This document shows, in pieces, positions 46,070 to 56,743 of a stretch of DNA of 64,000 nt. This DNA comes from Halichoerus grypus (Eukaryota; Chordata; Mammalia; Carnivora; Phocidae): the NCBI RefSeq assembly GCF_964656455.1, contig NC_135720.1, positions 105,784,696-105,848,695 of the forward strand. Reading direction: 5' to 3'. Numbering within the stretch: the first letter of the stretch is position 1; each line of letters opens with the position of its first letter. The translations under genes and the position numbers were made by a program. The notes beneath the pieces are model-generated. The model was not told the origin of the DNA. It saw only the letters and a list, made by a program, of their open reading frames with translations, and searched no databases.

Positions 46070-46269
46070 AAGATGCACACTCTTTACTGTGACATTAAAA
46101 ATTCTTCCCAACATGGTAATAATACCATATAGAGGCTATTACCACCCTTTTGACAAATTTGATTACTCAACATTCTCTGAACATACTTTGCACTTTGTCT
46201 CTCTCATCCTTTGTGCCTTCAACAAATGCATACTGAGGCCTCCATTAACAACGACAAACAGCAACCATT

Positions 46270-46485
46270 TACTCTTGCCAGACACTGTTCTAACTTTACA
46301 CATATTAACTCATTTAATCCTCATAACAACCCTATGATGCAGCAGTACTAATGTTACACCCGTTTTATAGAGGAGGAAACAGAGATACAGAGAAGTTGAG
46401 TAATTTGCCTTAGGTTACACAGCTAGCAAGTGGCACGGCTGGGATTCAAACTCTGGCTTCAGAGTCCATGCTCCTAACCACGATG
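46270..46485 (-). mobile_element. MIR element
   Basis: The reverse complement gives a good MIR. Plus-strand landmarks are 'ttaactcatttaatcctcat', 'ttttatagaggaggaaacag' and 'acacagctagcaagtggca', then 'ggattcaaactctggc'. Confidence 0.88.
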
Positions 46486-47189
46486 CTGGGAGGAAGGACC
46501 ATTGAGTCAGCAAGACCACTCAGAGGAGGTGCAGTCCACTGGAATTTGAAGGATTAGGAGTTTTGCAACAGACAAGTGGGGCCAGGGCAGAGGGTGGGAG
46601 AGACTTCCAAGCTGAGAAGAGGGCATGAGGTGAGCTGGGGGTGGGCATGCACAAGATCATGTAGGGCCCTGTGCGCCATGCTAAGAAGATTGGATCTTCT
46701 CCACTTAGTTTTTGGGAGCGTAGTGGATAGTGTCATGAGCCAACCAGATCCCCCTCCAGAATCTAGGTACTCATTCTTTCGGCTGCCTGGGGTGCTGAAG
46801 TCTGAGTGCTCTCAGCTGACTCCCTCTCTGGAAATTGCCCCTGGCCAAGGATGCTGCCTCACTCAAAATCATGCACCCTTTCTGGTGCAACCCATATCCA
46901 ACTGATGATCAGCCTGTGAGGACAAAGGCCTAGCCCCCTCACCCCAACTCAGGACATTTCTGAAGGGACATCCATTTTCAAAACTCCTGATACGGTCAGC
47001 TGAGGCTTCTGTTGAGGCTGCATTAAAGCTCTGCCCAATCCTGCTGTCTTCACTCCTTCACAGATGTTGATCTTCAGACTACTTCCCGATCAACTTCTTG
47101 CATGATCCTCTCCATCTCAGAGTCAATGTCAGGGGAACTGGAACTTCAGACAGGAAATCACTGAAGAACACAGCCTGATCTGAGTATTG

Positions 47190-48830
47190 AGTTAGGATTC
47201 TAGGTTGACAATTTTGTCCCCAGTACTATAAAAATGTAGGTCTAGCTTACCTTGTTTCTGATGAGAAATTGGCAATTATCCTTATCTTTGTTTCTCTGTA
47301 TGTAATATCTGTTACTGCTGTGGCTACTTTTAAGATTTTCTCTTTATCACGGTTTTAAAGCTATTTGGTTATGATGTGACTTGACATAGTTTTTTTCATG
47401 TTTCCTGTGCTTGAGGTTTGTTGAGCTCTTGTATCTGTGAGTTTATAGTTGTCATCAAGGTTGGAAAAATCTCAGCCATTATTTTCTCAAATATTTTTTC
47501 TGCCTTCCCTTTCCTTCAGAGACTCCAATTACCCACTTGAAGTTTTCCACAGCTCACCGATGCTTTGTTCCTTTTTCCCCCAGGCTTTTTTATTCTCATT
47601 GTGTTTTGTTTTGCATAGTTTCTACTGCTAAGTATTCAAGTTCATTAATTTTATCTTTTGCAGCATCTGAGCTGGTATTAATCCCATCCGATGTATTTTT
47701 CATTCTAGTTTACATCTCTAGAAATTTAATCTGGGTCTTTCTTTTTTATTTTTATTTTTTTAAGTTTTATTTATTTTTGAGAGTGTGTGTGTGTGGCATG
47801 AGCCAGGGGAGGGGCAGGGGACAAAAGGGAGAGTCACAAGCAGACTCCACACTGAGCACAGAGCCCGACGTGGGGCTTGATCTCACCTGAGCCAAACCAA
47901 GAGTCAGATGCTTAACCAACTGTGCCACCCATGCGCCCCACAATCTGGGTCTTTCAAAAATCTTTCACGTTCGATTTTTCTTCTAACTTCTTAAGCATAT
48001 GTAATACTTATAATAACTATGTTAATGTACTTGCCTACAAATTTTATTATCTGAATAATTTCCGCTTTCAATTGATCTTTCTTCTCACTCTGGGTCATAT
48101 TTTTCTGCTTCTTTCCATACCATAATTTTTTATTGGATGCCAAATAGTGTGAATTTTACTTTGTTGGGTTTGTGTTTTTGTTTATATACAATATTTTTAT
48201 ATTTTAGCAAATATTCTTAAGCTTTGTTCTAGAATGCAACTAATTTACTCAGAAACAGTTTGATCCATTAAGGCTTATTTGTTAAGCTTTATTAGGTGGG
48301 ACCTAAGTAGCTTCTAGTCTCAGGATCATTATCCCCACCCCAGAGGCAAAAGGCTTCAGCATAATTTACCTCATGCCCCATGAATTATGAGGTTTTCCAC
48401 ATCGGCTGGAGGGAACAGGCACTTTTTCCATTGCTCCGTGAGCTCTGGAGATTGTTCACTTTGCTGCTTTCAGGTGGTTCTTTTCCTGCCTCAGCGAGTT
48501 TCCTCACACACATGTGCTGATCAGTCTGAAACCGTCACAGAGATCAGTCTGAAGGTTCCAAAGCTCTCTCTTCTGTCCTGTGCTCTGTTCCACACACCAG
48601 CTGCTTTGGCCTCCGTGGACTCACCACTCTGTCTCCTCAGCTCCAGGAGATGGCTGGGCTCAGCCTGGGTTCCTCCCGCTGGAAGCCCACAAAACCTGCA
48701 GGCAATATGCTGGGGCAAACAAAAGCTCACCTGGCTGTTTTCGGTGTTTTGGGGATCGCTGTCCGACACTGCCTGATGGCCAATGTTCAAACATCATTGT
48801 TTCATATATTCTGCCCAGTTTTTTGCTTGT
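47190..48830. mobile_element. Ancient LINE-like sequence, interrupted by a SINE
   Basis: A long T-rich stretch ('aaattggcaattatccttat', then 'gcttgaggtttgttgagctc', then 'tcagccattattttctcaaa', up to 'ccccatgaattatgaggttt') resembles a familiar old mammalian LINE-1-type repeat. No open frame is left. The exact family is not resolved. Confidence 0.5.
47742..47941 (-). mobile_element. Carnivore SINE
   Basis: Flanked by perfect AATCTGGGTCTTTC at 47728-47741 and 47942-47955. It splits the older LINE-like sequence around it. Confidence 0.93.
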
Positions 48831-48864
48831 TAAACATGGGAGGCTCGACAGCAAAGGAAACCAT

Positions 48865-49665
48865 CAGTAAAATGAGAAGGCAATTTATGGAATGGGAGAA
48901 AATGCTTGCAAATCATAGATCTGATAAAGGGTTAATATCTAAAATATATCAAGAACTCATCCAATTCAATAGGAAAAAAAGAGAATAGTCCACATTAAAA
49001 ATGGGCAGAGGATCTAAATAGACATTTTTCCAGAAAAGACTTACAAATGGCCAATAGGTACAAGAAAATGTACCATACTACCCAAAGCCATCTATAGACT
49101 CAGTGAAATCCCTATCAAGATTCCAATGACATTTTTTACAGAAGTAGAAAAAACAATCCTAAAATGTATATAGAACCACAAAGACCCTGAATAACTAAAG
49201 CAATCCTGAGAAAGAAGAATAAAGTGGGAAGCATCACACCTTCTGATTTCAAGCTATGTTATAAAGCTAGAGTATCAAAACAGTATGGTGCTGGCATAAA
49301 AACAGACATATAACAAATGGAACAGAATCAAGAGTGCAAAAATAAACCCATGCATATATGGCCAACTGATATTTGACAAGGGAGCCAGGAATACTCAGTG
49401 AAGAAAAGACAATTTCTTCCATACAGATGGCCAATAGACATATGAAAAGATACTTAAGATCACTAATCATCAAGGAAATGCAAATCAAAACCACAATGAG
49501 ATATCACCTTATACCTCAGAAATGGCTAGTATCAAAAAGACAAAAAATAACAAGTGTCGGCGAGGATGTGGAGAAAAGGGAACCCTCATGCACTATTGGT
49601 GGAAATGTAAATTGGTGCAACCACTTTGGAAAACAGTATGGAGGTTCTTCCAAAAACTAAAAATA
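48865..49665 (+). mobile_element. L1 ORF2 3' fragment, dead
   Basis: Follows L1 ORF2 text ('ggaatgggagaaaatgcttg', 'aaagggttaatatctaaaat', 'catcaaggaaatgcaaatca', 'gaggatgtggagaaaaggga'), interrupted by an internal block (49.07-49.38 kb) that belongs elsewhere in ORF2. Frames are broken many times. Confidence 0.85.
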
Positions 49666-49773
49666 GGGGCACCTGGCTCGTTCAGCTGGTAGAGCACGTA
49701 GACTCTTGATCTCAGGATTGTAAATTTGAGCCCCATGTTGGGTGTAGAGGTTACTCAAAAATAAAATGTTTAA
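49666..49773 (+). mobile_element. Short tRNA-like-only SINE
   Basis: GGGCACCTGGCTCGTTCAGC head, a B-box-like region, then TTACTCAAAAATAAAATG without a CT linker. Inserted into the L1 fragment. Confidence 0.85.
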
Positions 49774-49968
49774 GGGCGCCTGGGTGGCTCAGTTGTTAAG
49801 TGTCTGCCTTCGGCTCAGGTCATGATCCCAGAGTCCTGGGATCAAGCCCCGCATCGGGCTCCCTGCTCTGCAGGAAGCCTGCTTCTCCCTCTCCCACTCC
49901 CCCTGCTTGTACTCCCTCTCTCACTGTGTCTCTCTCTGTCAAATAAATAAATAAAATCTTTTAAAAAA
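49774..49968 (+). mobile_element. Carnivore SINE, full length
   Basis: Head GGGCGCCTGGGTGGCTCAG and tail AAATAAATAAATAAAATC. The duplication AAAATGTTTA on both sides shows it inserted into the tail of the short SINE before it. Confidence 0.93.
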
Positions 49969-50054
49969 ATGTTTAAAAAGAATGAAATCTTGCCATTTGC
50001 AATAATGTGGATGGAGCTAGAGAGTACTATACTGAGAGAAATAAGTCAGTCAGG
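49969..50054 (+). mobile_element. L1 3' fragment between SINEs
   Basis: 'aatgaaatcttgccatttgc' to 'gagaaataagtcagtcag' is L1 3'-end text belonging with the neighbouring pieces. Confidence 0.75.
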
Positions 50055-50265
50055 GGAGCCTGGGTAGCTCAGTCAGTTAAGTGTCTGACTCTTGGTTTCA
50101 GCTCAGGTTGTGATCTCTGGGTCATGAAATCAAGCCCCACGTCTGGCTCCATGCTAAGCTCAGAGTCAGCTTGAGATTCTTTCTCCCTCCCACTCCCTTC
50201 CCCTTTGCTCCTTCCTCTGCTTGTGCACTCCCTCTCTCTCTAAAATAAATAAACAAAATCTTAAA
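50055..50265 (+). mobile_element. Carnivore SINE, older copy
   Basis: GGAGCCTGGGTAGCTCAG head, longer body, tail AAATAAATAAACAAAATC. Confidence 0.9.
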
Positions 50266-51170
50266 AAAACACAAACCCTAAAAAAATAGAAGTACCATAT
50301 GACCCAGTAATTCCACTTCTGGGTATTTACCTGAAGACAATGAAAACACTAATTTAAAAAGATATAAGCACCCCTGTAGTTCATTGCAGCATTATTCACA
50401 AGAGTCATGATATAGAAGCAACCTAAGTGTCCCTGATACATGAATGGATAAAGAAGATGTGGGGCACCTGGGTGGCTCAGTTGGTTGGGCGTCTGCCTTC
50501 GGCTCAGGTCAGGATTCCAGGGCTCTGGGACCAAGCCCCACATCGGGCTCCCTGCTCAGCAGGGAGTCTGCTTCTCCCTCTGCCTGCCCCTCCCCCTGCT
50601 TGTGCTCTCTCTCTCTCTCTGTGTCAAATAAATAAATAAAATTTTTAAACAAACAAACAAACAAAAAGAAGATGTGGTATATAGAGACAGTGGAATATTA
50701 CTCAGCCATAAAAAAGAATGAGATCTTGCCAGCCCCTTGTGACAACATGGATGGACCTAGAGGGCGTTATGCTAAGTGGAATAAGTCAGACAGAGAAAGA
50801 CAGATACTGTATGATCTGATTTATATGTGGAATCTAAAACAAACAAATTTTAAAAACCCAACAATAAAAGAGAAACAGACTCCTAAATATAGAGAACAAA
50901 CATGGCTGCTGAGAGGGGAAGGTGGGAGGAGAATGGACAAACTGGGTGAAGGGGAGTGGGAGATACAGGCTTCTAGTTATGGAATAAGTCATGGGGATGA
51001 AAGGAAGAGCGCAGGGAAGATAGTCAATGGTACTGTAATGGCATTTTATGGTGACAGAGGGGAGCTATGCTTGTGGTGAATATATATCTAGACTTGTCCA
51101 ATCACTATGTGGTGCACCAGAAACTAATGTAACATTGTGTGTCAACTATACTTCAATTAAAAAAAATTTT
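50266..51170 (+). mobile_element. L1 3' end with poly-A, split by a SINE
   Basis: From 'accatatgacccagtaattc' through 'gaatggataaagaagatgtg' and, after the SINE, 'ggaatattactcagccataa' to 'caactatacttcaattaaaa'. This is the complete 3' terminus of one L1 copy of an older L1M-like class. Confidence 0.85.
50461..50664 (+). mobile_element. Carnivore SINE inside the L1
   Basis: Full length; the duplication AAAGAAGATGTGG is perfect at 50450-50462 and 50665-50677, so it is younger than the L1 it splits. Confidence 0.95.
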
Positions 51171-51310
51171 GAAAAGACAGTCTCTTCAATAAATGGTGCT
51201 GGGAAAACTGGATATTCACATATAAAAAAAGCGAAACTAAATCCCTATTTTATACCACTCACAAAAATTAACTCGGATTAAACTTTTTTTAAATTTTCTT
51301 TCTTTGTTTT
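51171..51310 (+). mobile_element. L1 ORF2 internal fragment
   Basis: 'cttcaataaatggtgctggg' to 'caaaaattaactcggatta' is ORF2 3'-half text. It resumes at about 51,936 after three SINEs with 'ggattaaagacttaaatgtc'. Confidence 0.8.
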
Positions 51311-51480
51311 GTTTTTTTTTTTTAAGATTTTATTTATTTGTCAGAATGAGAGAGAGCACAAGCAGGGGGAGTGGCAGGCAGAAGGAGAAGCAGGCTCCCC
51401 GCTGAGCAAGGAGACTGGACCCTGGGATCATGACCTGAGCTGAAGGCAGACGCTTAACAGACTGACCACCCAGGTGTCCC
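51311..51480 (-). mobile_element. Carnivore SINE (first of three in tandem)
   Basis: Poly-T, short linker and a slightly damaged head ending GACCACCCAGGTGTCCC. Confidence 0.9.
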
Positions 51481-51488
51481 TCTTTTCA

Positions 51489-51716
51489 TTTTATTTTATT
51501 TTATTTTTTTTTTTTATTTTATTTTTTTTTTTAAAGATTTTATTTATTTGACAGAGAGACACAGTGAGAGAGGGAACACAAGCAGGGGGAGTGGGAGAGG
51601 GAGAAGCAGGCTTCCCGCCGAGCAGGCAGCCCGATGCGGGGCTCGATCCCAGGACCCCGGGATCATGACCTGAGCCGAAGGCAGACGCTTAATGACTGAG
51701 CCACCCAGGCGCCCCT
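51489..51716 (-). mobile_element. Carnivore SINE (second of three)
   Basis: Long ATTTT-rich tail, well-preserved body with high CpG retention (cgccgagc, ccgatgcggggctcgat), head ending CCACCCAGGCGCCCC. It is among the youngest-looking copies in the window. Confidence 0.93.
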
Positions 51717-51935
51717 CATTTTATTTTATTTTTTTAAGATTTATTTATTTGAGAGGGAGAGAGAGAGAGAGAGCACGAAAGCAGGGGGAGGGGCAGAGGG
51801 AGAGAGAGAATCTCAAGCAGACTCTGAGCTGCGCACGGAGCCCAACATGGGGCTTGATCCCGTGACCCTGACATCACGACCTGAGCCAAAACCAAGAGTC
51901 AGATGCTTAACTGACTGGGCCACCCATGTGCCCCT
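51717..51935 (-). mobile_element. Carnivore SINE (third of three)
   Basis: Poly-T with ATTTT steps, longer GA linker, head ending GGCCACCCATGTGCCCC. Older than its neighbour. Confidence 0.9.
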
Positions 51936-52626
51936 CTAATTGGATTAAAGACTTAAATGTCAGACCTGAAACCATAAAACTCCTAGAAGAAAACATAGGG
52001 AAAAAGCTCCTTTGCATACTTATTGGCAATGATTTTTTTAAAGATTTTTTATTTATTTATTTGAGAGACAGAGATAGAGATAGCGAGAGAGAGCACGAGT
52101 GGGGAGGAGAGGGAGGAGGAGTGGGAGAAGGAGACTCCCTACTGAGCAGGAAGCCCAATGCAGGGCTTGATCCCAGGACCCTGGGATTATGACCTGAGCC
52201 GAAGGCAGATGCTCGACTGACTGAGCCACCCAGGTGCCCCGGCAATGATTTTTTTAATATGACATGTGAAGTACAGTCAACAACAAGAATAAATAAACAA
52301 GTGGGACTACAACAAACTAAAAAGCTTCTGCACAGCAAAAAAAAACACCCCAACCCCCACCCCCCAAATCAGAAAAATGAAAAGACAACCTATGGAATGG
52401 GAAAAAAATACTTGTAAATCATATATCTGATAAGGGGTTAATATCCAAAATATACAAAGAACTCATATAACTCAATAGCATAAAAAAACCAAATAATCCA
52501 ATTAAAAATAGGCAAAGGACCTGAACAGATATTTTTCCAAAGAAGACATACAAATGGCCAACAGGAACATGAAAAGGTGCTCAATATCACTAATCATTAG
52601 GGAAATGCAAATCAAAACCACAATGA
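51936..52626 (+). mobile_element. L1 ORF2 fragment split by a SINE
   Basis: 'cctagaagaaaacataggga' before the SINE, then 'gtgggactacaacaaactaa', 'tctgataaggggttaatatc' and 'atgcaaatcaaaaccacaat' after it. It is the continuation of the ORF2 piece at 51.17 kb. Frames are broken. Confidence 0.85.
52041..52240 (-). mobile_element. Carnivore SINE with perfect 16-base duplication
   Basis: GGCAATGATTTTTTTA occurs at 52025-52040 and 52241-52256 without a mismatch. Confidence 0.96.
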
Positions 52627-52725
52627 TAGGGGTGCCCGGCTGGCTCAGTCGGTAGAGCATGTAACTCTTGATCTTGGGGTTATAAGTTGAGCCGCACATT
52701 GGGTGTAGAGATTACTTAAAATCTT
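52627..52725 (+). mobile_element. Short tRNA-like-only SINE
   Basis: GGTGCCCGGCTGGCTCAGTC head, then ATTACTTAAAATCTTT. Inserted in the L1 at a ccacaatgata target that recurs at about 52,846. Confidence 0.85.
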
Positions 52726-52830
52726 TGGGGTGCCTGGGTGTCAGTCGGTAGAGTGTGCAACTCTTGATCTCGGGGTTGTAGGTTCGAGCCCCATGCTGGG
52801 TGTAGAGATTACTTTTTTAAAAATCTTTTT
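52726..52830 (+). mobile_element. Short tRNA-like-only SINE with intact B box
   Basis: Second short copy joined to the first. It keeps GGTTCGAGCCC, a good RNA polymerase III B box, and has lost one base block in the A-box region (GTGTCAGTCGGTAGAG). Confidence 0.87.
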
Positions 52831-53260
52831 AAAAACCCACAATGATATGTCACCTCGTGCTTGTTAGAATGGCTATGTTCAATCTTAAGAAAAAACAACA
52901 AAAACAAACTCAAAGATACAGAGAACAGATTGGGGGTTATCAGAGTCAAGGGAGGAGGAACAATGAGCAAAGTGGAAGAAGGTGGTCAAGAGGTACAAAC
53001 TTCCAGTTATAAGATAAATAAGTCCTGGGGATGTAAGGTAGAACATGGTGACTATAGTTAATAATACTGCATTGTATATCTGAAAGATGCTAAGAGAGTA
53101 GATCATAAAAGTTCTCATTGCAAGAAAAAAATATTTGTAATTATGTGGTGATAAATGTTAACTAAACTTATTGTGGTGATCATTTCACAGTACATACTTA
53201 TATCAAGTCATTATGTTGTACACCTAACATTAATGCAATGCCAAAGAAAATTTTCTTTAA
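52831..53260 (+). mobile_element. L1 3' untranslated end (older class)
   Basis: 'gtcacctcgtgcttgttaga' joins to 'acaaacttccagttataaga', 'ttattgtggtgatcatttca' and 'tatgttgtacacctaacatt', typical of L1MA-like 3' ends. Confidence 0.8.
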
Positions 53261-53700
53261 ATCACAGGGAAAAAAAAGCATGACAAACAACAGAAAGAGC
53301 AAGGAAAAGCATGGCAAATATAAAGCACAAAAGAGGATAACAGAAAAATATCCAAATATGTTAGTAATCACAATATATATAAATGGAAGAAATTCATTGA
53401 TAGAGCATCGGGTTTGTAAAAATGCAGGTATAAGCTGCTTAAGAGAGACAAAAAGGTTAAAACTGAAGATGTAAAAACATGTAAGTCCAAAAGAATTTAT
53501 TGGGGAAAAAGTGGGTCACATCATGAGGACAAAAAGTATACCACCAAGAACATATAAAAATTCTAAACTTGTACTCACCTAATAATAGTCTCAGAATACA
53601 AAGTAAAAATAGGTAAAATTACAAGGAAAGAAATTTAAATCCACTGTCAAAGGGAGATTTCAAAAAAATTACCTCAGTAATTGATAAATGGGAAAAAAGT
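53261..53700 (+). mobile_element. L1 ORF2 5'-region remnant (endonuclease part)
   Basis: 'aaagaattcattgatagagc'-like text and 'ctgcttaagagagacaaaaa' recall the L1 ORF2 endonuclease region, strongly decayed. Family placement is tentative. Confidence 0.5.
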
Positions 53701-53714
53701 AAAGATACAGAAGA

Positions 53715-53935
53715 TTTGAAAAATACAAACATAACCATGTGTGTATAGACGATTACATATAAGTAATCTATTATACCTATTTAGATATGATATCTGTTGG
53801 ATACATAGATATTTATTATAAATAGATTTTATATACATACATATCTATTATAAAAATAACAGATAATATTTATAATAGATATTATAATATATATAATGTA
53901 TATAGATCTGAAATAGATATAACAAAATTTTAAGA
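53715..53935. repeat. A/T-rich TATA/ATAGAT-type low-complexity tract
   Basis: A run of near-palindromic taatatttataatagata, tattataatatatataat and 'agatctgaaatagatataac' units. Almost no G or C over about 200 bases. Confidence 0.85.
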
Positions 53936-54210
53936 TTTGATAACTCTGAGTAGTGGACACAAGGATATATGATATACCCTTCTCCAAACTTTACTCATAC
54001 TTGATATATTTTGTAATAAGTTTTTAAATTAATAATTATTCACAAAAAAATCTAAACTTGAGCACTAAGGCTGAACTCCCCATTTTGGCCTCTACAGATG
54101 CCTGACATTGAAGAGCAGATGAAGAGTCCAGATGCTCCCTCCTTGCACAAAATCCCCATCATAAGAAACCATCCTAGCAACTGGGATGGTGAGGAAATAA
54201 GAGTCAGAGG

Positions 54211-54296
54211 GCACCTGACTGGCTCAGTCGGAAGAGCATGTGACTCTTAATCTCAAGGTCGTAAGTTCAAGCCCCACATTGGGCAGAGAGCTTTTG
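54211..54296 (+). mobile_element. Short tRNA-like-only SINE
   Basis: GGGCACCTGACTGGCTCAGT head, 'ggtcgtaagttcaagcccca' B-box region. Its tail has turned into a purine microsatellite. Confidence 0.8.
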
Positions 54297-54348
54297 GGAA
54301 GGAAGGAAAGAAGGAAGGAAGGAAGGAAAGGAGGGAGGGAGGGAGGAG
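54297..54348. repeat. (GGAA)n / (GGGA)n microsatellite
   Basis: ggaaggaaagaaggaaggaa and 'gaggagggagggaggga', growing from a SINE tail. Confidence 0.93.
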
Positions 54349-54492
54349 ACTCGGAATGTACTCAGGTAAGGCGGGTACAGGCGGGTACAGTATATATTAG
54401 GGCAGAGATCCTCAGCCCTCCTTTCTCCACAACAAATCTGAGAAAGCAGTATCACATTTGAAAAACAAATGAACACAAAACATGGGAGGGTA

Positions 54493-54695
54493 GGGCGCCT
54501 GGGTGGCTCAGTTGGTTAAGCAACTGCCTTCAGCTCAGGTCATGATCCTGGAGTCCCAGGATCGAGTCCCGCATCGGGCTCCCTGCTCGGCAGGGAGTCT
54601 GCTTCTCCCTCTGACCCTCCCCCCTCTCATGCTCTCTCTCTATCTCATTCTCTCTCAAATGAATAAATAAAATCTTTAAAAAAAAAAAAAAAAAA
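54493..54695 (+). mobile_element. Carnivore SINE, young-looking
   Basis: Long pure A tail; the duplication AAAACATGGGAGGGTA is perfect at 54477-54492 and 54696-54711. Confidence 0.96.
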
Positions 54696-55168
54696 AAAAC
54701 ATGGGAGGGTAAATCTGGTTCCTGCTCCTCCCTGTCGCTGAAGAAGCAGGTGTTTGTTTGCTCTGGGTGTTAACCGGCAGGAGTGTGAGGATAAACTGGA
54801 AGGGATGCTCCACATGCTTGATTTCTGCTTTCTTTGAATTGCTCAACACTTTGTACCTTGCTGCTTGGCATTAAATTGACCTCTATTCTTGAGCCAAGGC
54901 TGGCCCTTCCCCAGACCAGAGTCTAAAGTCTCAGTCCTTACTCCTTTGTGTAGTTCCTCTAGTGCCCACTGAGTGTCCCGCACAAAACAAATACTTCAAA
55001 AAAATGTACCCTTGAAGCTGGAGATTAAAAGAGACTTTAAAAACATATAAAAAATGAATCGGTTAAAACTGTATGACTAGGAATGCACATTTGGGTGATA
55101 AGACCATAAAGAAACATAAAGAAGTTTATTTATGCCCATTTTTTGTCCTTACCATAAAAGTAAGGGCC

Positions 55169-55367
55169 GGGGCGCCTGGGTGGCTCAGTCGTTAAGCGCC
55201 TGCCTTCCACTCAGGCCATGATCGCAGGGTCCAGCCCCGTGGCAGGCTCCCCGCTCAGTGGGAAGCCTGCTTCTCCCTCTCCCACTCCCCCTGCTTGTGT
55301 TCCCGCTCTGGCTGTCTCTCTCTCTCTGTCAAATAAATAAAATCTTTAAAAAAAATAAAAAAAATTA
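55169..55367 (+). mobile_element. Carnivore SINE
   Basis: Head GGCGCCTGGGTGGCTCAG; duplication AAAAGTAAGG at 55156-55165 and 55368-55377. Confidence 0.94.
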
Positions 55368-55771
55368 AAAAGTAAGGACAGTGTTTACTTTTGGAGGGAA
55401 GAAGGAGGCTGTGACTGGGATGGGGCACATGGAAACTGCTGGGTGGCTAAAGACCTATTTCTTGACATGGGTGGTGGTTACAAGAGTGTCTTATAATAAT
55501 TAATTTGCTTTAAGGTGGCTTGCTGCAAGTGGATTTTATTTTATAATAAAAACATTTTTATTGGTATGTTCCATGCATGAATGAATGAGTGAATGAATCA
55601 GTTGGGGCACTGAGCATCAGTGGTTGTTAGCATCAAAAGAGAGACATCCAGACAGCATGCGCCCCAGGATGGGAGGACACACCACCACCTGGGAAGGAGT
55701 CTTGCCCAAAATGGAATCTGAATCTGATCAAGTCTCTAGATCCAACTCCAATTTACAGGACAGAAGAACAC

Positions 55772-55787
55772 TTTTTTTTAAAAGATT

Positions 55788-55830
<43 letters not shown>

Positions 55831-55985
55831 TTTGAGAGAGAGAGAGAGAGAGTGTGAGTGAGTAGGGGGAGGGACAAGCAGACTCCCTGCTGAGTGCAGA
55901 GCCTGACATGGGGCTCGATCCCAGGACCTGGAGATGACCTGAGCCGAAGGCAGATGCTTAACCGACTGAGCCACCCAGGTGCCCC
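55772..55985 (-). mobile_element. Carnivore SINE with expanded TTTA tail
   Basis: The tail holds about 13 TTTA units (55784-55836), then a GAGAGA linker, and the head ends GAGCCACCCAGGTGCCCC. Flanks are AGAAGAACAC and AGAAGAACCC. Confidence 0.93.
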
Positions 55986-56120
55986 AGAAGAACCCTTTAA
56001 ATGACACTACAGGTATATAATCAGTAAAGTCCAGACTATAGGAAACTCAGCAGAACAAATAAGGGGGCCGGGGGGAGACAATATGCAGTAGTAATATGTT
56101 GATTAAAATAGTCTCAAAAC

Positions 56121-56308
56121 GGATGCCTGGGTGGCTCAGAAGGTTAAGCGTCTGCCTTCAGCCCAGGTCATAATCCCAGGGTCCTGGGATCGAGCCCTGA
56201 ATCGGGCTCCTTGCTCAGCGGGGAGGCTGCTTCTTCCTCTGCCTGCCACTCTGCCTGATTGTGTTCTCTGTCTCACAAATAAAATCTTAAAAAAATAAAT
56301 AAATAAAA
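56121..56308 (+). mobile_element. Carnivore SINE
   Basis: GGATGCCTGGGTGGCTCAGA head, AATAAATAAATAAAATA tail. Flanks 'aaaatagtctcaaaa' and 'aaaatactctcaaag' differ by one base in the shared part. Confidence 0.92.
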
Positions 56309-56371
56309 TACTCTCAAAGACATATGAACCAATCACAACATGTGGACTTTATGTGGCTTCCACTTTTATTT

Positions 56372-56575
56372 TTTTAGTTATTTTTATTTCTTTAAAAGGT
56401 ATATTTATTTATTTGGGGGGGGAGTGCATACACATGAGGGGGGGAGCAGAGGGAGAAGAAGAGAAGCAGACTCCCCACTGATCAGGGAGCCCAACGTGGG
56501 GCTTGATCTCAAGACCTGGGATCATGACCTTAGCTGAAGGCAGACACTTAACCGACTGAGCCACCCAGGCGTCCC
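56372..56575 (-). mobile_element. Carnivore SINE
   Basis: Diverged T-rich tail, G-run linker, head ending GAGCCACCCAGGCGTCCC. Confidence 0.9.
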
Positions 56576-56743
56576 ATGGCTTCTGCTCTTAAACAAATAA
56601 ACTGTAAACAAACATTTATAACACTTCTAAGACAACTGGGGATTTGAACCATGGTAGAATACTTGATGATCTTAAAAAATCTTGTTAAGTATTTTAGTTG
56701 GGATAATGGTATTTTGGTTACATTTTTTTTTTAAAGTATCTTG

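Noticed and set aside
52726..52830. Possible tRNA gene
   Set aside because: A- and B-box-like sequences are present, but the element ends in an A-rich tail and matches the SINE family; it lacks a tRNA acceptor stem pairing that I can see.
48865..53700. Intact LINE-1 with active ORFs
   Set aside because: Only broken pieces of ORF2 and 3' ends, in several copies and split by SINEs; no open frame beyond about 130 codons.
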